From Rhynchopus sp. YZ270_cl-10 (Eukaryota; Euglenozoa; Diplonemea; Diplonemida; Diplonemidae): 64,000 nucleotides of DNA. The position numbers and the translations under genes are program-made. This document shows, in pieces, positions 40,895-50,863 of this stretch (within the stretch, counting starts at the first letter, position 1; every line of letters begins with the position of its first letter). Below the pieces are notes generated by a model that saw only the letters and a list, made by a program, of their open reading frames with translations, did no database searches and was not told where the DNA came from. The DNA lies in NCBI GenBank assembly GCA_964035575.1, contig OZ037932.1:992001-1056000 (forward strand), given 5' to 3'.

Positions 40895-43084
40895 ATGCCG
40901 CCCACACTTCTCGCTGCGCTGCGCGCAACGGGGCCACGAATAACACGACGACAGCTCCGACGTGGGTCTGTACAGCCTCCGACCACACCAACACCACCTC
41001 CCACTGACGGGTCTGATGGCCCTACCAACACACCTACACCCACACCCACACCTACACCCGCGGATACACCCATGCCCGACACAGAAACAGACAAACCAAT
41101 CTCCGTCAAAGCCGAAACAACAGACCTCGTGTCCGAGAAGAAGCCTGTCGCAGAGGGATCGCTTGAGGCACGCCGTGCGGCCTTTGAGCTTGCCATGCTT
41201 GAGGTGGGGAAGAAGACGTACCCAACAAAGGCAGAGATGTTTGAGAAGTACGGTGTCATGTCCGAGATGGACTCCCGCCACGACCATCTCACAACCGAGG
41301 AGTTTGTACGTCTCTGGTGGAAGCTGCAGAACCTCTACAAGGCTGGGCAGACGTACGACGTCTGGGACATCAACTCCACCGCCATGCAGAAGGACAACTG
41401 GGAGATGAACTACCAGCTCTTCGTGCGCCGCCTCCCCCCCGCCGTCCAGCAGCTCTACGAGGAGACCTTCAACAAACCGTACCTCACCTTCCGCCCGCCC
41501 AAGGTGCGTTCCCTCGGCACCCCCCCACCACAGGACTACCTTGAGATCTGGCAGGCAGAACAGCCCACCTTCTACATCCAAGAGAGCCTTGCGAACACAA
41601 GGAAGTACCGCTACATAGCAGGGTTCGTTGCAAGGCTTCGGGGGCTGGGGATCAACGTGCCGCTACCAAAGGGAGGGTACGCGGCACTGCAGCTGGCGCA
41701 CCCTGTGACAAGCGCGCAGCCGAACTTCACAGAGGCGTACAAAGCGAAGCTGCAGAAGGGGCAGATCATAAAACTACGCCCCGAGGGCAGAACTGCGCCT
41801 CCACCTCCGAGACGGTGGCGGTTCTTCCCATTCCCTAGGCGGGTTGCGGTGGGGGAGAGCGTGCACTACCTAGGCATGAAGTGGGGTGAAGTTGTTGACC
41901 TTCGTCTTGCCGCAGTGCCCGACACAGAGACCTCTGGGGAGGGTGCAAAGAAGAAGCAGCCCCGCGAGGTGCAGGTCAAAGTGTTCACCTCAAACTCGCA
42001 GCACCGTAGTGTCGCTGCTGCGGACGACGAAGAGGATTGGGTGGACTCACAGGACTATAGGGTATGTGGGTGGATAACGGATAACCGAGGAATTCTCACA
42101 TTCCGCCGGAGGCCCCCAACTTGAGCTGGGTTTACCGAGTTTCAACGAAAATCCCCAAAACCTAGATAATCCCCTGTCTAAGTCTTTTATGGTAAAAAAA
42201 AATCCTGAAATCACCAGTTTTTTTGAAAATATGAAAAACCTATATAATACCCTGGTTAAAGCAATGTTTAAAATAAACTGTATGCACAGCTTGAATGGAT
42301 TGCAGAGAGCAGAGTAGTGTTGGGCAGCAGCGAGCTCGACTACATTCCCCTGGGGGAAGGTTTGAGTGAACCTGAGACGCGCGATATGCTGAAGTTTATG
42401 TGGCCCGAGCCGTTGGTGAAGCGCGAGGCAGTGAAGTACACATACTCGCAGGACGGGCACGACTACCCATGGGATGTGCACAGTGTGCAGGCCACGCGGG
42501 CGAACGACTTCACCGTGAACGCACTGCTGCTACCATATGAGTTTGTGAACAAGAACGAACCCGACCTGCCGAATACGCTCGGAAAAATCGCTATCGTGAT
42601 CGGCGACAGGGAGTTCCCGATCATGGTTGACTTCTGGGACGCGCTGCACCGCTTTGAGGAGGCCTACCGCAATCTCCCGCTCAAGGTGCTCCGGTACTCC
42701 AGCGGGTTCTTGATGTATGTCCTTAAAGGATAGGTTCAAAATTGTCTGGAGATGTTTCCCCCCCGTAGATAAGGTGGTATTGAGTGAGCATGCCACATTT
42801 TTGATTGTACATAAAAATTGACAGTGGAGCTTGCGCATTGTTGCAACTATACTATTTCAACAATTCTTCAAAAAAAAACCATACCTCCATACCCATATTA
42901 CAGCTTCTTCGGAATTTTCTGGATGGTGACCATGCTTTTCAAATTTGTCCTCGTCAGTCGCGCGCTCAAGCCTTACAGCTATGAGTCGCTTGCCCGCCAC
43001 CCTCGGTACAAAGCAGTGTACGGGAAGGCCTCTGTGAACGACCAGGACGGTGCAGGGCCTTGGGGATACGACAGAGACAAGTAG
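40895..43084 (+). CDS. unidentified 590-aa single-helix membrane protein, three exons
   Basis: Exons 40895-42061, 42290-42714 and 42904-43084, with introns GTATGTGG..CACAG and GTATGTCC..TACAG; phases agree. The N-terminus MPPTLLAALRATGPRITRRQ is Arg-rich and acid-free like a mitochondrial presequence, followed by a Pro/Thr linker (28-60). A globular part holds ARRAAFELAMLEVGKKTYPT and WWKLQNLYKAGQTYDVWDIN. The second exon-exon join creates a hydrophobic helix (FLIFFGIFWMVTMLFKFVLV, ~529-549), which supports the model. A short tail with KPYSYESLARHPRYKAVYG follows. Single helix plus tail vaguely resembles small inner-membrane complex subunits, but I cannot assign a family. The second intron holds an A-tailed short element (42820-42878). 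Confidence 0.8.
42820..42878 (+). repeat. A-tailed short element inside an intron
   Basis: GACAGTGGAGCTTGCGC..ACTATTTCAACAATTCTTC plus A8, within the second intron of the 590-aa gene. Diverged relative of 62542-62618. Confidence 0.6.
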
Positions 43085-43645
43085 ACAAACGTACACTGTC
43101 CACCCGCAAGAGGGATGGGGTGGGACAGGTGGGGTTTTTGGTGCACAGAAGTGAAGGCTCTGTGCGCGGTGGTGGGGAGGGGGCGGGAGGGGTTAATATG
43201 AGGTACCCTTTGGTGAGGAACTGTCTTGTGTCAGATTGCTTTCCTAGGGTTTTGTGGACCATCAAAAGAATGTCGCATGGACGGCAAAAAAAAGTACCCC
43301 CAAAAGAAAAAAGGGGGGTTTTTGGCAGGAGAACAAAAATGTGGAGGTTCGTTCCCAGTGTGGGGGCCTTTTTATATATAAAAGAAAGTCAGACGAAGAA
43401 AAGACAAGGTTCTTATTTCGGGTTCGAACGACTTCTTTATTCTGGGAAGGTGCTGTAAGCAGCTTCTCTTCTCTTCTCAAAGAGACGGCAGTGTCAACAA
43501 AGGGTGATCCTCATAGAAAGAAAGGAGGGGTCTGGTCATATCATTGCATTTCCCCCTTCCCCTCCCCCCTCCCCCCTCCCCCTGTCCACACCGTACGACC
43601 TGCCAGATAATACATAAACACACACAAAGAAAACACACATTCACG
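43085..43645. other. spacer with C-rich tract and AG before serpin
   Basis: 43550-43587 is nearly all C with a few T; TGCCAG ends at 43606, 40 bases before the ATG. The rest shows no gene. Confidence 0.45.
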
Positions 43646-44743
43646 ATGACACCAAACGCCTTCACGTCCCTCTCTGGGTCGCTTGTGACAGGGCTGGAGG
43701 GGAATACGTTCTTCTCGCCCTACTCAGTGGGAGTGGCGATGGGCATGGTTGCGACAGGGACGACACCTGGAGGTGAGCTGGAGAAGCAGATGCTTGCCTT
43801 CTTCGGGATGCCGTCGATGGACGAACTGTGTGTGCACCTCAAGAAGACGCAAGGGTCGCTCGACGCCGCGCAGCAGAAGGGGCTGCAGTTTCTGCAGGGC
43901 AACTCCCTCTGGTGCAGGGACGCGGTGAAGGACAGCTACGTGGACGCCTTCAAGACGACCTTCCTCAACGCAGTCACCGGGCCGCTCACAACGTGCGCAC
44001 CCATCAATGCGTTCATCGAAAGCGCCACAAACGGCCTCATCAAAGACATGCTCTCATCGGACCCCACCCCCGAGGACCTGGCGTGGCTTGTGAACACTGC
44101 GTACTTCAAGGGCTCCTGGGCACACCCCTTCAAGGAGGAGCGCACCGAGGTGCAGCCCTTTGCGGGCAGCAAGGGGGCCAGCACAGCACCGCTGATGTGG
44201 CGCAACTTCAAGGACACCGAAGCGAAGTACGCGACCGAGGTGTCCTGCACCGGCGTCTCCGCAGAGGTGTTGGTCCTCCCGTATGAGGGCGGACGGGTGG
44301 TGGGTGTCTTTGTCCTCCCATCGAAGGCAGCGGAGTACGAAAACCTTGTGGCGACACTGAAGGATGGGAAGGGCTGGTCTCAACTCCACGGGGCTGCACG
44401 GGGTTCGAACTGTCATGCGTACATCCCCAAGTTCAAGCTTGAGAGCGACCTGTACGACATTACACAGCTTCTGAGCAGGCAGCTGCCGTCACTCACAACA
44501 CGGGGCGAGCTGGGACGTGTCACCGACTGCACAAACGCTGCTGTGACGAGTGTACTGCACAAAGCTGTCGTGGAGGTGAACGAAGAAGGCACAGAGGCCG
44601 CAGCCGCCACAGTCGTGATGATGCGTTGCCTCTCCATGCCAGGCATGCCACCCACCTTCCGCTGCGACAGGTCCTTCCTCTTCTCTGTCTACGACACTGA
44701 GATGGGTCTCCCCGTCTTTGCTGGCGCGGTTCGCGACCTCTAG
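43646..44743 (+). CDS. serpin, inhibitory type
   Basis: A 365-aa serine-protease inhibitor of the serpin family; it traps proteases by cleavage-triggered insertion of the reactive loop. Diagnostic segments: NTFFSPYSVGVAMGMVATGT near 20, LAWLVNTAYFKGSWAHPF.. near 150, VLVLPYEGGRVVGVFVLP near 210, and the C-terminal FRCDRSFLFSVYD..PVFAGAV. The hinge EEGTEAAAATVV (313-324) has the small residues at P12-P9 needed for insertion, so it should be inhibitory. Counting from Gly315 as P15 puts Leu329-Ser330 at P1-P1', suggesting chymotrypsin- or elastase-like or cathepsin targets. There is no signal peptide, so it is probably intracellular. Intronless; the ATG lies 40 bases after a C-tract and AG. Confidence 0.95.
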   Translation: MTPNAFTSLSGSLVTGLEGNTFFSPYSVGVAMGMVATGTTPGGELEKQMLAFFGMPSMDELCVHLKKTQGSLDAAQQKGLQFLQGNSLWCRDAVKDSYVDAFKTTFLNAVTGPLTTCAPINAFIESATNGLIKDMLSSDPTPEDLAWLVNTAYFKGSWAHPFKEERTEVQPFAGSKGASTAPLMWRNFKDTEAKYATEVSCTGVSAEVLVLPYEGGRVVGVFVLPSKAAEYENLVATLKDGKGWSQLHGAARGSNCHAYIPKFKLESDLYDITQLLSRQLPSLTTRGELGRVTDCTNAAVTSVLHKAVVEVNEEGTEAAAATVVMMRCLSMPGMPPTFRCDRSFLFSVYDTEMGLPVFAGAVRDL

Positions 44744-45860
44744 AAGACCTGCATGCCATCGAAACCAATGCGGGGAGTTGTACCAAAACGTAGATGACAC
44801 AAAAAAAAAAAAAAAAAGCTTTCGCGAATACTAAATTTAGCACATCCCCTCCCCCTCACTCTTCACTCAATCAGGTGCATCCATTTCGAATAGGCACCGT
44901 TTTTGCAGTGCTTGCGTCCATCTGATGGTGAGGCGTTTGCACTTTCTCATTATACCTTCTATTCTGTTGAATAGTTAGTATTTGAAACAGCTTCCTCTTT
45001 TGTCACTGAATGAATGACCGTCTATCGTGTCTTCCTGGCATACGGTGTTATGTTCATATTCCCCTGCTCTTGGAGATGTGCACGAAAGGCGCATTTATCT
45101 TTCAAGCTTTTGAAAATAAAAAGATACCAATTCACATGAGCCTAGGGTTTATCTTCTCATGGTGTGGTCGAAGGGCGCATGGTGCACCGTAAAGACTTTG
45201 TAAATATTTGGCCGGGATTTTTTATTACTGTAATATTTGACCCTGACCCCCTTTTACCTTGTGAACACTTTGTAAAGTCTCGCGCTTCGATCACATCTAA
45301 AGAGAAGACCTATTCATATGTGGTTTAGGTTTGTCTTCTTTACGAACTTTTCTTTGTATTTCGGATAGCAGAGATGCCTACGAGGCAAAATCATCCGAAA
45401 TGCCTTTTTTCCCTTTCCCCCCCCTTCCTTCTGACGTCTTTTTCTTTTGTGTTCTCTTTTTTTGCATAAGATGCGCTTTGCTTTCTTTTCGTTTCGTTAA
45501 GAAAAGAAAGTATATGAAATAATAAGATGCGTGTGCTCCATCTTTTCCCCTTTTCTTTCTCTGGGAACCTCCTATATGGCCTGCATGCGTTGCGGTCGCT
45601 ATGAGCCATTTTTCACTATATTTTTTCTGCCACATCGTCAATGGATCTCTTACCGGAAGGTCATTTCTCATTTTGCTGAGTTGATCGCGACCTTTTGCCA
45701 TTGACTTTTCTTTCTGTCACTGGGCACTGCCCTCTCGCAAAACGAACCACTCTCCCCCTTCCCCTTTTCCCTCTTGCCACTCAACCCTACCTCCGTGCCC
45801 AACCCTCCCATCCATCCAGAAAGCCCAGTCAGGGGAAGACCCCCTCATAAGCTACGCACA
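44744..45860. other. intergenic with two hairpin elements
   Basis: GCACT-type element at 44907-44944 (CAGTGCTTGCGTCCATCTG..GGCGTTTGCACTTT) and a GTGC-type hairpin at 45073-45103 (AGATGTGCACGAAAGGCGC). 45298-45345 can fold via AGAAGACC / GTCTTCT. C-rich tract 45751-45780 and an AG near 45819 precede the next gene. Confidence 0.55.
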
Positions 45861-48800
45861 ATGGGATGCGCGGAGAGCACACCGAAGAACGCCCCCAAGC
45901 AACGTGCTGCCGGCACGGCTGCCCCTGCAAAGCAGCCGTCCCCTTCTGCTAAGGCAACGCCTGCAGCAGTGACACCGCCCACAGTGCAGAGGGAGGCGGT
46001 CAGGGAGACCACACCGCCACACCGTGCAACCACACCACCACGCGCACCGCCACCTGCACCGACACCACCTGTTATAGTAGAGACGCCTGTGGAGGTGAAG
46101 GATGTGAAGGAAGTGAAAGAGGTAAAGGATGTGAAGGAGGTGAAGGAGCGTCCGTCCGTTGCGCCAGCACAAACCCTGCACCCCGAAGTGTTGAGTGTAG
46201 TTGGCAGTCAGTTCACAGCGGACAAGCCCGAGGTGGCAGCAAGCGCCGCAGGTGGCGACGCAACAGAGCAGGGGGATGAGGATGGGGAGGACACACGTGC
46301 CTCACAGTCGCAGGCCTGGGCCTCGCCTCTCAAGGGTGCGGCAGGGCCGATGAGTGGCGGCGGCTTCAGCGGGTGCACCCTGCACGAGGCGTCGCCGCTG
46401 GAGTCCGACAGTGCACGTTCGCCCACAGTGCTGCTGCCGTCTGCACCGACGTCGCCAGCTCCGCTGGAGAGACATGCAGTGCCGCCGCCTGCAGTGGACG
46501 AGGACGGTGTGCCGGATGAGGACGGTGTACCAGATGTGCACGGCGAGGAGGCAGCACGTCTGGTGTCGGCGTGCCTGGACGTTCTGCGTGGCGTGTCTGA
46601 GGAGGGTGACGTGCGCAGTGTGACACCTGCAGGCGAGGGCGCGGCCAGCCCGTGTGGTACACAGTCGTGCTCGCCCGCCTCAGCTTCGTACGGCCACCTG
46701 GCGACACCCCAGGCAGAGCAGCGCCTCTCCTCAGGCGACAGCATGACACCCCTGCACGCCACAGCCGAGGACGACACCGACGGTGGCGACATGATGAACA
46801 CACCCTTCAGCGACACCGTGAGGCGCAGGTACGTGGAGCCCTTTAGCGACACCGTGCGCAGGCAGCGCACCGACCTCGACACGGACGGCTTCAGTGAGGG
46901 GGTGCAGACGGTAGTGAGGCGTGTGGTGGGCTCACCCCGTGCAGGTGAGGTGGCGGAGGATGAGGAGGAGGAGGAGGCATACAGAGTGTCCAGCTCGCCG
47001 CAGGGGTTGAAAGATCGGGCACAGGAAGCAGAGGCACAGGCACGTGCAGAGGCTGAGGCAGCGGCTGAAGCTGAAGAGGCACGTGCATTTGCACAGGCAC
47101 AGGCGGAAGCAGAAGCACGCGAACGGGCACAGGCGGAAGCACAGGCACGTGCGCAAGCAGAAGCTGATGCTGAAGAGGCACGTGCACTTGCAGAAGCAGA
47201 GGCAGAAGCACGTGCCCAAGCAGAAGCACAGGCCCGTGCACAGGCTGAGGCTGAAGAGGCACGTGCATTTGCACAGGCACAGGCGGAAGCACGCGAACAG
47301 GCTGAGGCACAAGCGCGGGCAGAAGCACAGGCGGAAGCAGAAGAGGCGCGTGCATTTGCACAGGCACAGGAGGAAGCACAGGCACGTGCACAGGCTGAGG
47401 CAGAGGAGGAAGAGGCACGTGCACTGGCGGAAGCAGAAGCACAGGCACACGCACAAGCAGAAGCTGATGCTGAAGAGGCACGTGCACTTGCAGAAGCAGA
47501 GGCACAGGCACAGGCAGAAGCTGGCCCCACGACCCCCCGCCATGCAGACATCTCCCCTTCTGCCAGTGGGCCACCGTCGCCCTCCCCTGAGCCTCTTCCT
47601 GAGACGTCGTGCCCCATCCCTGTCACGTCCCCTGTGCAGTCGCCTGCCGCACCCACGCCCACCTCCACAGCACCGCTCCCACTGTCGCCCCTGTACGATG
47701 TCTCATACCACAGCGACGACGAGGCCGATGCGCCTGCACCACTGTCGCACATCCCACAGCCGACACCACCATCGCGCAGGGCTGCGGAACCGTCGCCACC
47801 GTCACCTGCACCGCAGGATGAGGTATGCGCACACCTTTCCCAGCATCACCACCACCCTGAACAGACCCCCAAGAAGTGCCGTGCGTCGCTGCCTTCCTCG
47901 TCTGCATCGCCAGAGTCAACTCAGTTCTTAACATCGTCGTCGCGTTCATCGAGTGCGTCGCAGTCGTTATGTGCAGCAGACGTGGCAGGGCTGGTGGCAG
48001 CTGCGCTCCCTGTGGTGGACCTGCGTGGTGTGAAGGTGCATGCACACGAGGCAGCGTGGGTCATGAAGGAGGTGCTGCGTGCACTGCAGGAGCACCGCGG
48101 TCTGGTGAAGCAGTTCTACATTGGTGGGTGTGCACACCACAGCAGCAGGGAGGAGGCCGACGAGCTCCTCGCCCTCCTCAACCAATGCTGGGGCCTCGAG
48201 GTCGTGGACCTGACCGGCTACGACTGCCACCTCACTGCCGACACCTCCGAGCACGTCTTCCTGGCAAAGGGCTCACCCCTCTGCGGCAGCCTCCACACAC
48301 TTATCCTGAACCACACGGAGTCGCACCTTGGCGAGAAGAGCGCACTGCGGTTCTTCAAGAACATTGCGGGGTGCGAGAGCCTTCGGGTCTTTGGGTTTGC
48401 GGGGAACATGGTTGGTGTGAAGGGGGTGAATGCTTTGGTACGTTCAAGCAGCGCACGGTGTGGGTTGGAGGAGATCGACATTAGTGGATGTGGTGTGACG
48501 GGGAGTGACGCGGTGCCGCAGGTGGGCATGATGGTGCGGAAGATGAAGCGCGTGGCACGGCTCAACATCAGCAAGAACAACGTGGGCAAGGTTGGGTCTG
48601 CGCAGCTGTCCGCAGTGCTTCTCACCGCGCCTGCTCTTAAGATCCTAGTAGCAGAAGAGTGTGCACTGGACGCCCCCAGCCTCAAGAAGATCACCTCCCG
48701 CCACGGCACCATCGTCACACGAGACCCACCCCCCACCACCCCACCCGCAGCAAAGCTTCTCCTCTGTGTCCGAGGCAACACAGGCTTCACCACCACAGAA

Positions 48801-48878
48801 ACCGGCGAGTCCTGCATGGTCCCTACCAGGCAAGACTCCACCGTCGCACGGCTCCAGAAAGTGGTTGGGAGGATGTGA
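45861..48878 (+). CDS. dually acylated Ala/Glu-rich LRR protein
   Basis: A 1005-aa protein. The start [10 protein letters not shown] is a classic N-myristoylation plus palmitoylation signal, so the protein is probably tethered to the inner face of the plasma or flagellar membrane; this is why 45861 is chosen over upstream frame-open codons. Residues ~15-75 are Pro/Ala-rich, then a [17 protein letters not shown] stretch and acidic Ser/Pro-rich linkers. Residues ~384-553 form an unbroken Ala/Glu/Gln/Arg repeat ([24 protein letters not shown]) predicted to be one long single helix of roughly 25 nm. Another Pro-rich linker follows, then ~714-960 is a ribonuclease-inhibitor-type LRR domain ([55 protein letters not shown]). 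No catalytic domain. Looks like a membrane-anchored spacer or scaffold. The minus-strand frame opposite the repeat is artefactual. Confidence 0.85.
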   Translation: MGCAESTPKNAPKQRAAGTAAPAKQPSPSAKATPAAVTPPTVQREAVRETTPPHRATTPPRAPPPAPTPPVIVETPVEVKDVKEVKEVKDVKEVKERPSVAPAQTLHPEVLSVVGSQFTADKPEVAASAAGGDATEQGDEDGEDTRASQSQAWASPLKGAAGPMSGGGFSGCTLHEASPLESDSARSPTVLLPSAPTSPAPLERHAVPPPAVDEDGVPDEDGVPDVHGEEAARLVSACLDVLRGVSEEGDVRSVTPAGEGAASPCGTQSCSPASASYGHLATPQAEQRLSSGDSMTPLHATAEDDTDGGDMMNTPFSDTVRRRYVEPFSDTVRRQRTDLDTDGFSEGVQTVVRRVVGSPRAGEVAEDEEEEEAYRVSSSPQGLKDRAQEAEAQARAEAEAAAEAEEARAFAQAQAEAEARERAQAEAQARAQAEADAEEARALAEAEAEARAQAEAQARAQAEAEEARAFAQAQAEAREQAEAQARAEAQAEAEEARAFAQAQEEAQARAQAEAEEEEARALAEAEAQAHAQAEADAEEARALAEAEAQAQAEAGPTTPRHADISPSASGPPSPSPEPLPETSCPIPVTSPVQSPAAPTPTSTAPLPLSPLYDVSYHSDDEADAPAPLSHIPQPTPPSRRAAEPSPPSPAPQDEVCAHLSQHHHHPEQTPKKCRASLPSSSASPESTQFLTSSSRSSSASQSLCAADVAGLVAAALPVVDLRGVKVHAHEAAWVMKEVLRALQEHRGLVKQFYIGGCAHHSSREEADELLALLNQCWGLEVVDLTGYDCHLTADTSEHVFLAKGSPLCGSLHTLILNHTESHLGEKSALRFFKNIAGCESLRVFGFAGNMVGVKGVNALVRSSSARCGLEEIDISGCGVTGSDAVPQVGMMVRKMKRVARLNISKNNVGKVGSAQLSAVLLTAPALKILVAEECALDAPSLKKITSRHGTIVTRDPPPTTPPAAKLLLCVRGNTGFTTTETGESCMVPTRQDSTVARLQKVVGRM
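47010..47520 (+). repeat. coding GCxGAxGC repeat (Ala/Glu/Gln helix)
   Basis: Degenerate units of GCACAGGCGGAAGC type with recurrent 60-90 bp blocks (for example GAAGAGGCACGTGCATTTGC at 47072, 47252 and 47341), indicating internal duplication. Confidence 0.85.
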
Positions 48879-49565
48879 GGTTGTGAAGGGGAAGGGGGTC
48901 TGTGGGTGCTTCTCTAGATTTTGTTATTTGCTGTTTTTTTTTAGAATTTTTATTGTTAAAAAAGTTGTTGGAGAAAAATGTAGGTTAATTAATGGAGAGA
49001 GAGGAAGGGAGAGAGGTCTCAGGTGTGCTGTGGATGTGCTTGAATCTCAGAGATGTCTGCACGCTAGCAACTTCCACTTTGAAAACTACCACCCAGAAGA
49101 AAAAAGTATTCCTCGTGGAAGTGAAATTCTGAGGGATTGAAGAAAGGGAAAGTACGCTTTTTCTTATATTGTACAGGCTTTTTGTAGTTTTTTTTTTTTG
49201 ACAAATGTTTCTTGCCAAAATGCCACAAAAAAATTAAAAAAATAAAAGTGTACGGGGGGGAAAAAAATCCCATTTTCTTTGACCTGCAAGAAATTCAGGA
49301 GTTTCAGCAGGACAGAACCACCACACACCCTAACAACAGTTGTCAAATACCAAATAGATTTTTTTTTTCCAATTCTTTTTTGTTCAAAGATATTGTCTGT
49401 GCCCCAGGTACATATTTCTAGTCTCTGTTCTGAGTTATTTTTTTTTGCTGTTAAATAATAGTTTTTTGTTGTGCTTTTTTGTTGTTTTTCTTCTCTGAAA
49501 TATTTTCTCTCGTGGGTGGCTCCACGTCTATTGCTAACTGAAGGTGACAGTGACAGATATTTTTG

Positions 49566-49602
49566 AAGATGACTAAGCACGCCAGGCTTAGGTTCATCTT
49601 AT
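49566..49602 (+). repeat. CTAAGC hairpin
   Basis: AGATGACTAAGC-ACGCCAG-GCTTAG-GTTCATCTTATAAACC; the outer AAGATGA/TCATCTT pair is intact. Confidence 0.65.
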
Positions 49603-49617
49603 AAACCTTTCTTTTTT

Positions 49618-49650
49618 TAGATGTGTGTGCACGAGACGTACATTCATCTT
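49618..49650 (+). repeat. ACGAGA-loop hairpin, GTGTGC stem
   Basis: AGATGTGTGTGC-ACGAGAC-GTACATTCATCTT. Confidence 0.65.
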
Positions 49651-50863
49651 CTTACAACTTTTTTTTTTGAGACAACTGCCTTGCAAAGGTTGTAGGGGAG
49701 GAAATAAAAACGTATCTGAGTGTGCCCGATTTTTTTTGGTGAGAGCGATGTAAACACAACACAACTTATCCAGAGAAAAGTTTTCGATTTTTGTCCCTAC
49801 ACACTCCACAAAAAAATCCGGTGCGATCAACGAAAAATTCTTCTTTTTTCTGATTTCGTTTCTTTCTTTATCAGACTAGCTTAAACTCGGATATCAGTTT
49901 TTATTTTTTAGGTGACTAAACACACAAGGCTTCGTCCATATTCTCTTTTCCCTTCCCCAAAAGACGCCTGCACAGTCATCAGCATTCCACACTCCTCCCG
50001 TTTGATACAGATGTGTTACCCCTCTGAACGTAACACCCTTCACAAAGGGCCTATCATTGCACAGAGAACAGCTACAGAGAGAGCAGGGCAGATGTGTTCA
50101 TCTGTTGTCTCTTTCCCCCCCTTTTTCCTCCGCGAAGCTTTGATCATTATCCCGACACACATCACCATCATTTTTTTATTTTGCAAAGGTCTCCTGACGG
50201 CTTGGGCCTTTGCTTACCGTTCGTTAATCAACGCTCCAGTAAGCTTTGGGCAACCGTTTTAGCGTTTTTTTTTTTTTTTGTGTCGTCAGTTGTGAACGGC
50301 GGAGGTGGACACGTCTCGGGTGGTCCTCGTTCCTCATTGAGTTTAGAACCTATGGAAGGTGGGTGATTCTCGATGTAACACACAAAGAAGAACATAATAA
50401 ACCAGTCAACCACAAACAAAACCCTTCTAGGTGTGTCCATATGTGTGGCACATTCATTCTTGCAAGTTTTTTTTTTTTTTTTTTTTTTTTTTGAGTCTTT
50501 TTTTTTTATATCTTTTGTAGTACAAAGTTTTCAGCAGACAGACCTTCCCCCTCCCTAAGCGGCAACAGCCATGGGTAGAAAAAGGTCATATCACGTGAGG
50601 CATATTCATTTCAACTTTTATTTTTTCCTACGTTTGTCTCATCTCTGTCACTCTTAAGTTTTTCTCTTCATCCCTTTTAAACCTTCGTTAACAAAACATG
50701 CACAAAAGTAGTCCGCTTTTTTTCACTTTTCCCCCGCTCACTTCTGTTCTCTCTTACCATACTTCTAACCGCACACTCATTCACCCACCACAGGTTAAGG
50801 GCTCGCCCGTCCCTACTTCCCCTTTTACAAGACCGTTAGGGTCCTTTTCTTTTAACAAAAACA

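Larger units (their letters stand above)
48879..50863. other. 2-kb intergenic region
   Basis: No gene seen. CTAAGC hairpin (49566-49602) and GTGTGC hairpin (49618-49650) are only 15 bases apart. Degenerate relatives at 49910-49940, 50430-50460 and 50588-50615. T-runs at 50254 and 50467. Confidence 0.5.

Noticed and set aside
42290..42733. Separate 138-codon gene starting near 42317
   Set aside because: It has no ATG start; CACAG at 42289 and GTATGT at 42062 and 42715 make it the middle exon of the 590-aa gene, and the second splice completes a membrane helix.
46208..47752. 514-codon minus-strand Ala/Ser-rich frame
   Set aside because: Antisense of the Ala/Glu coding repeat and GC-rich linkers; it has no domain and the + frame has MGC and LRR features.
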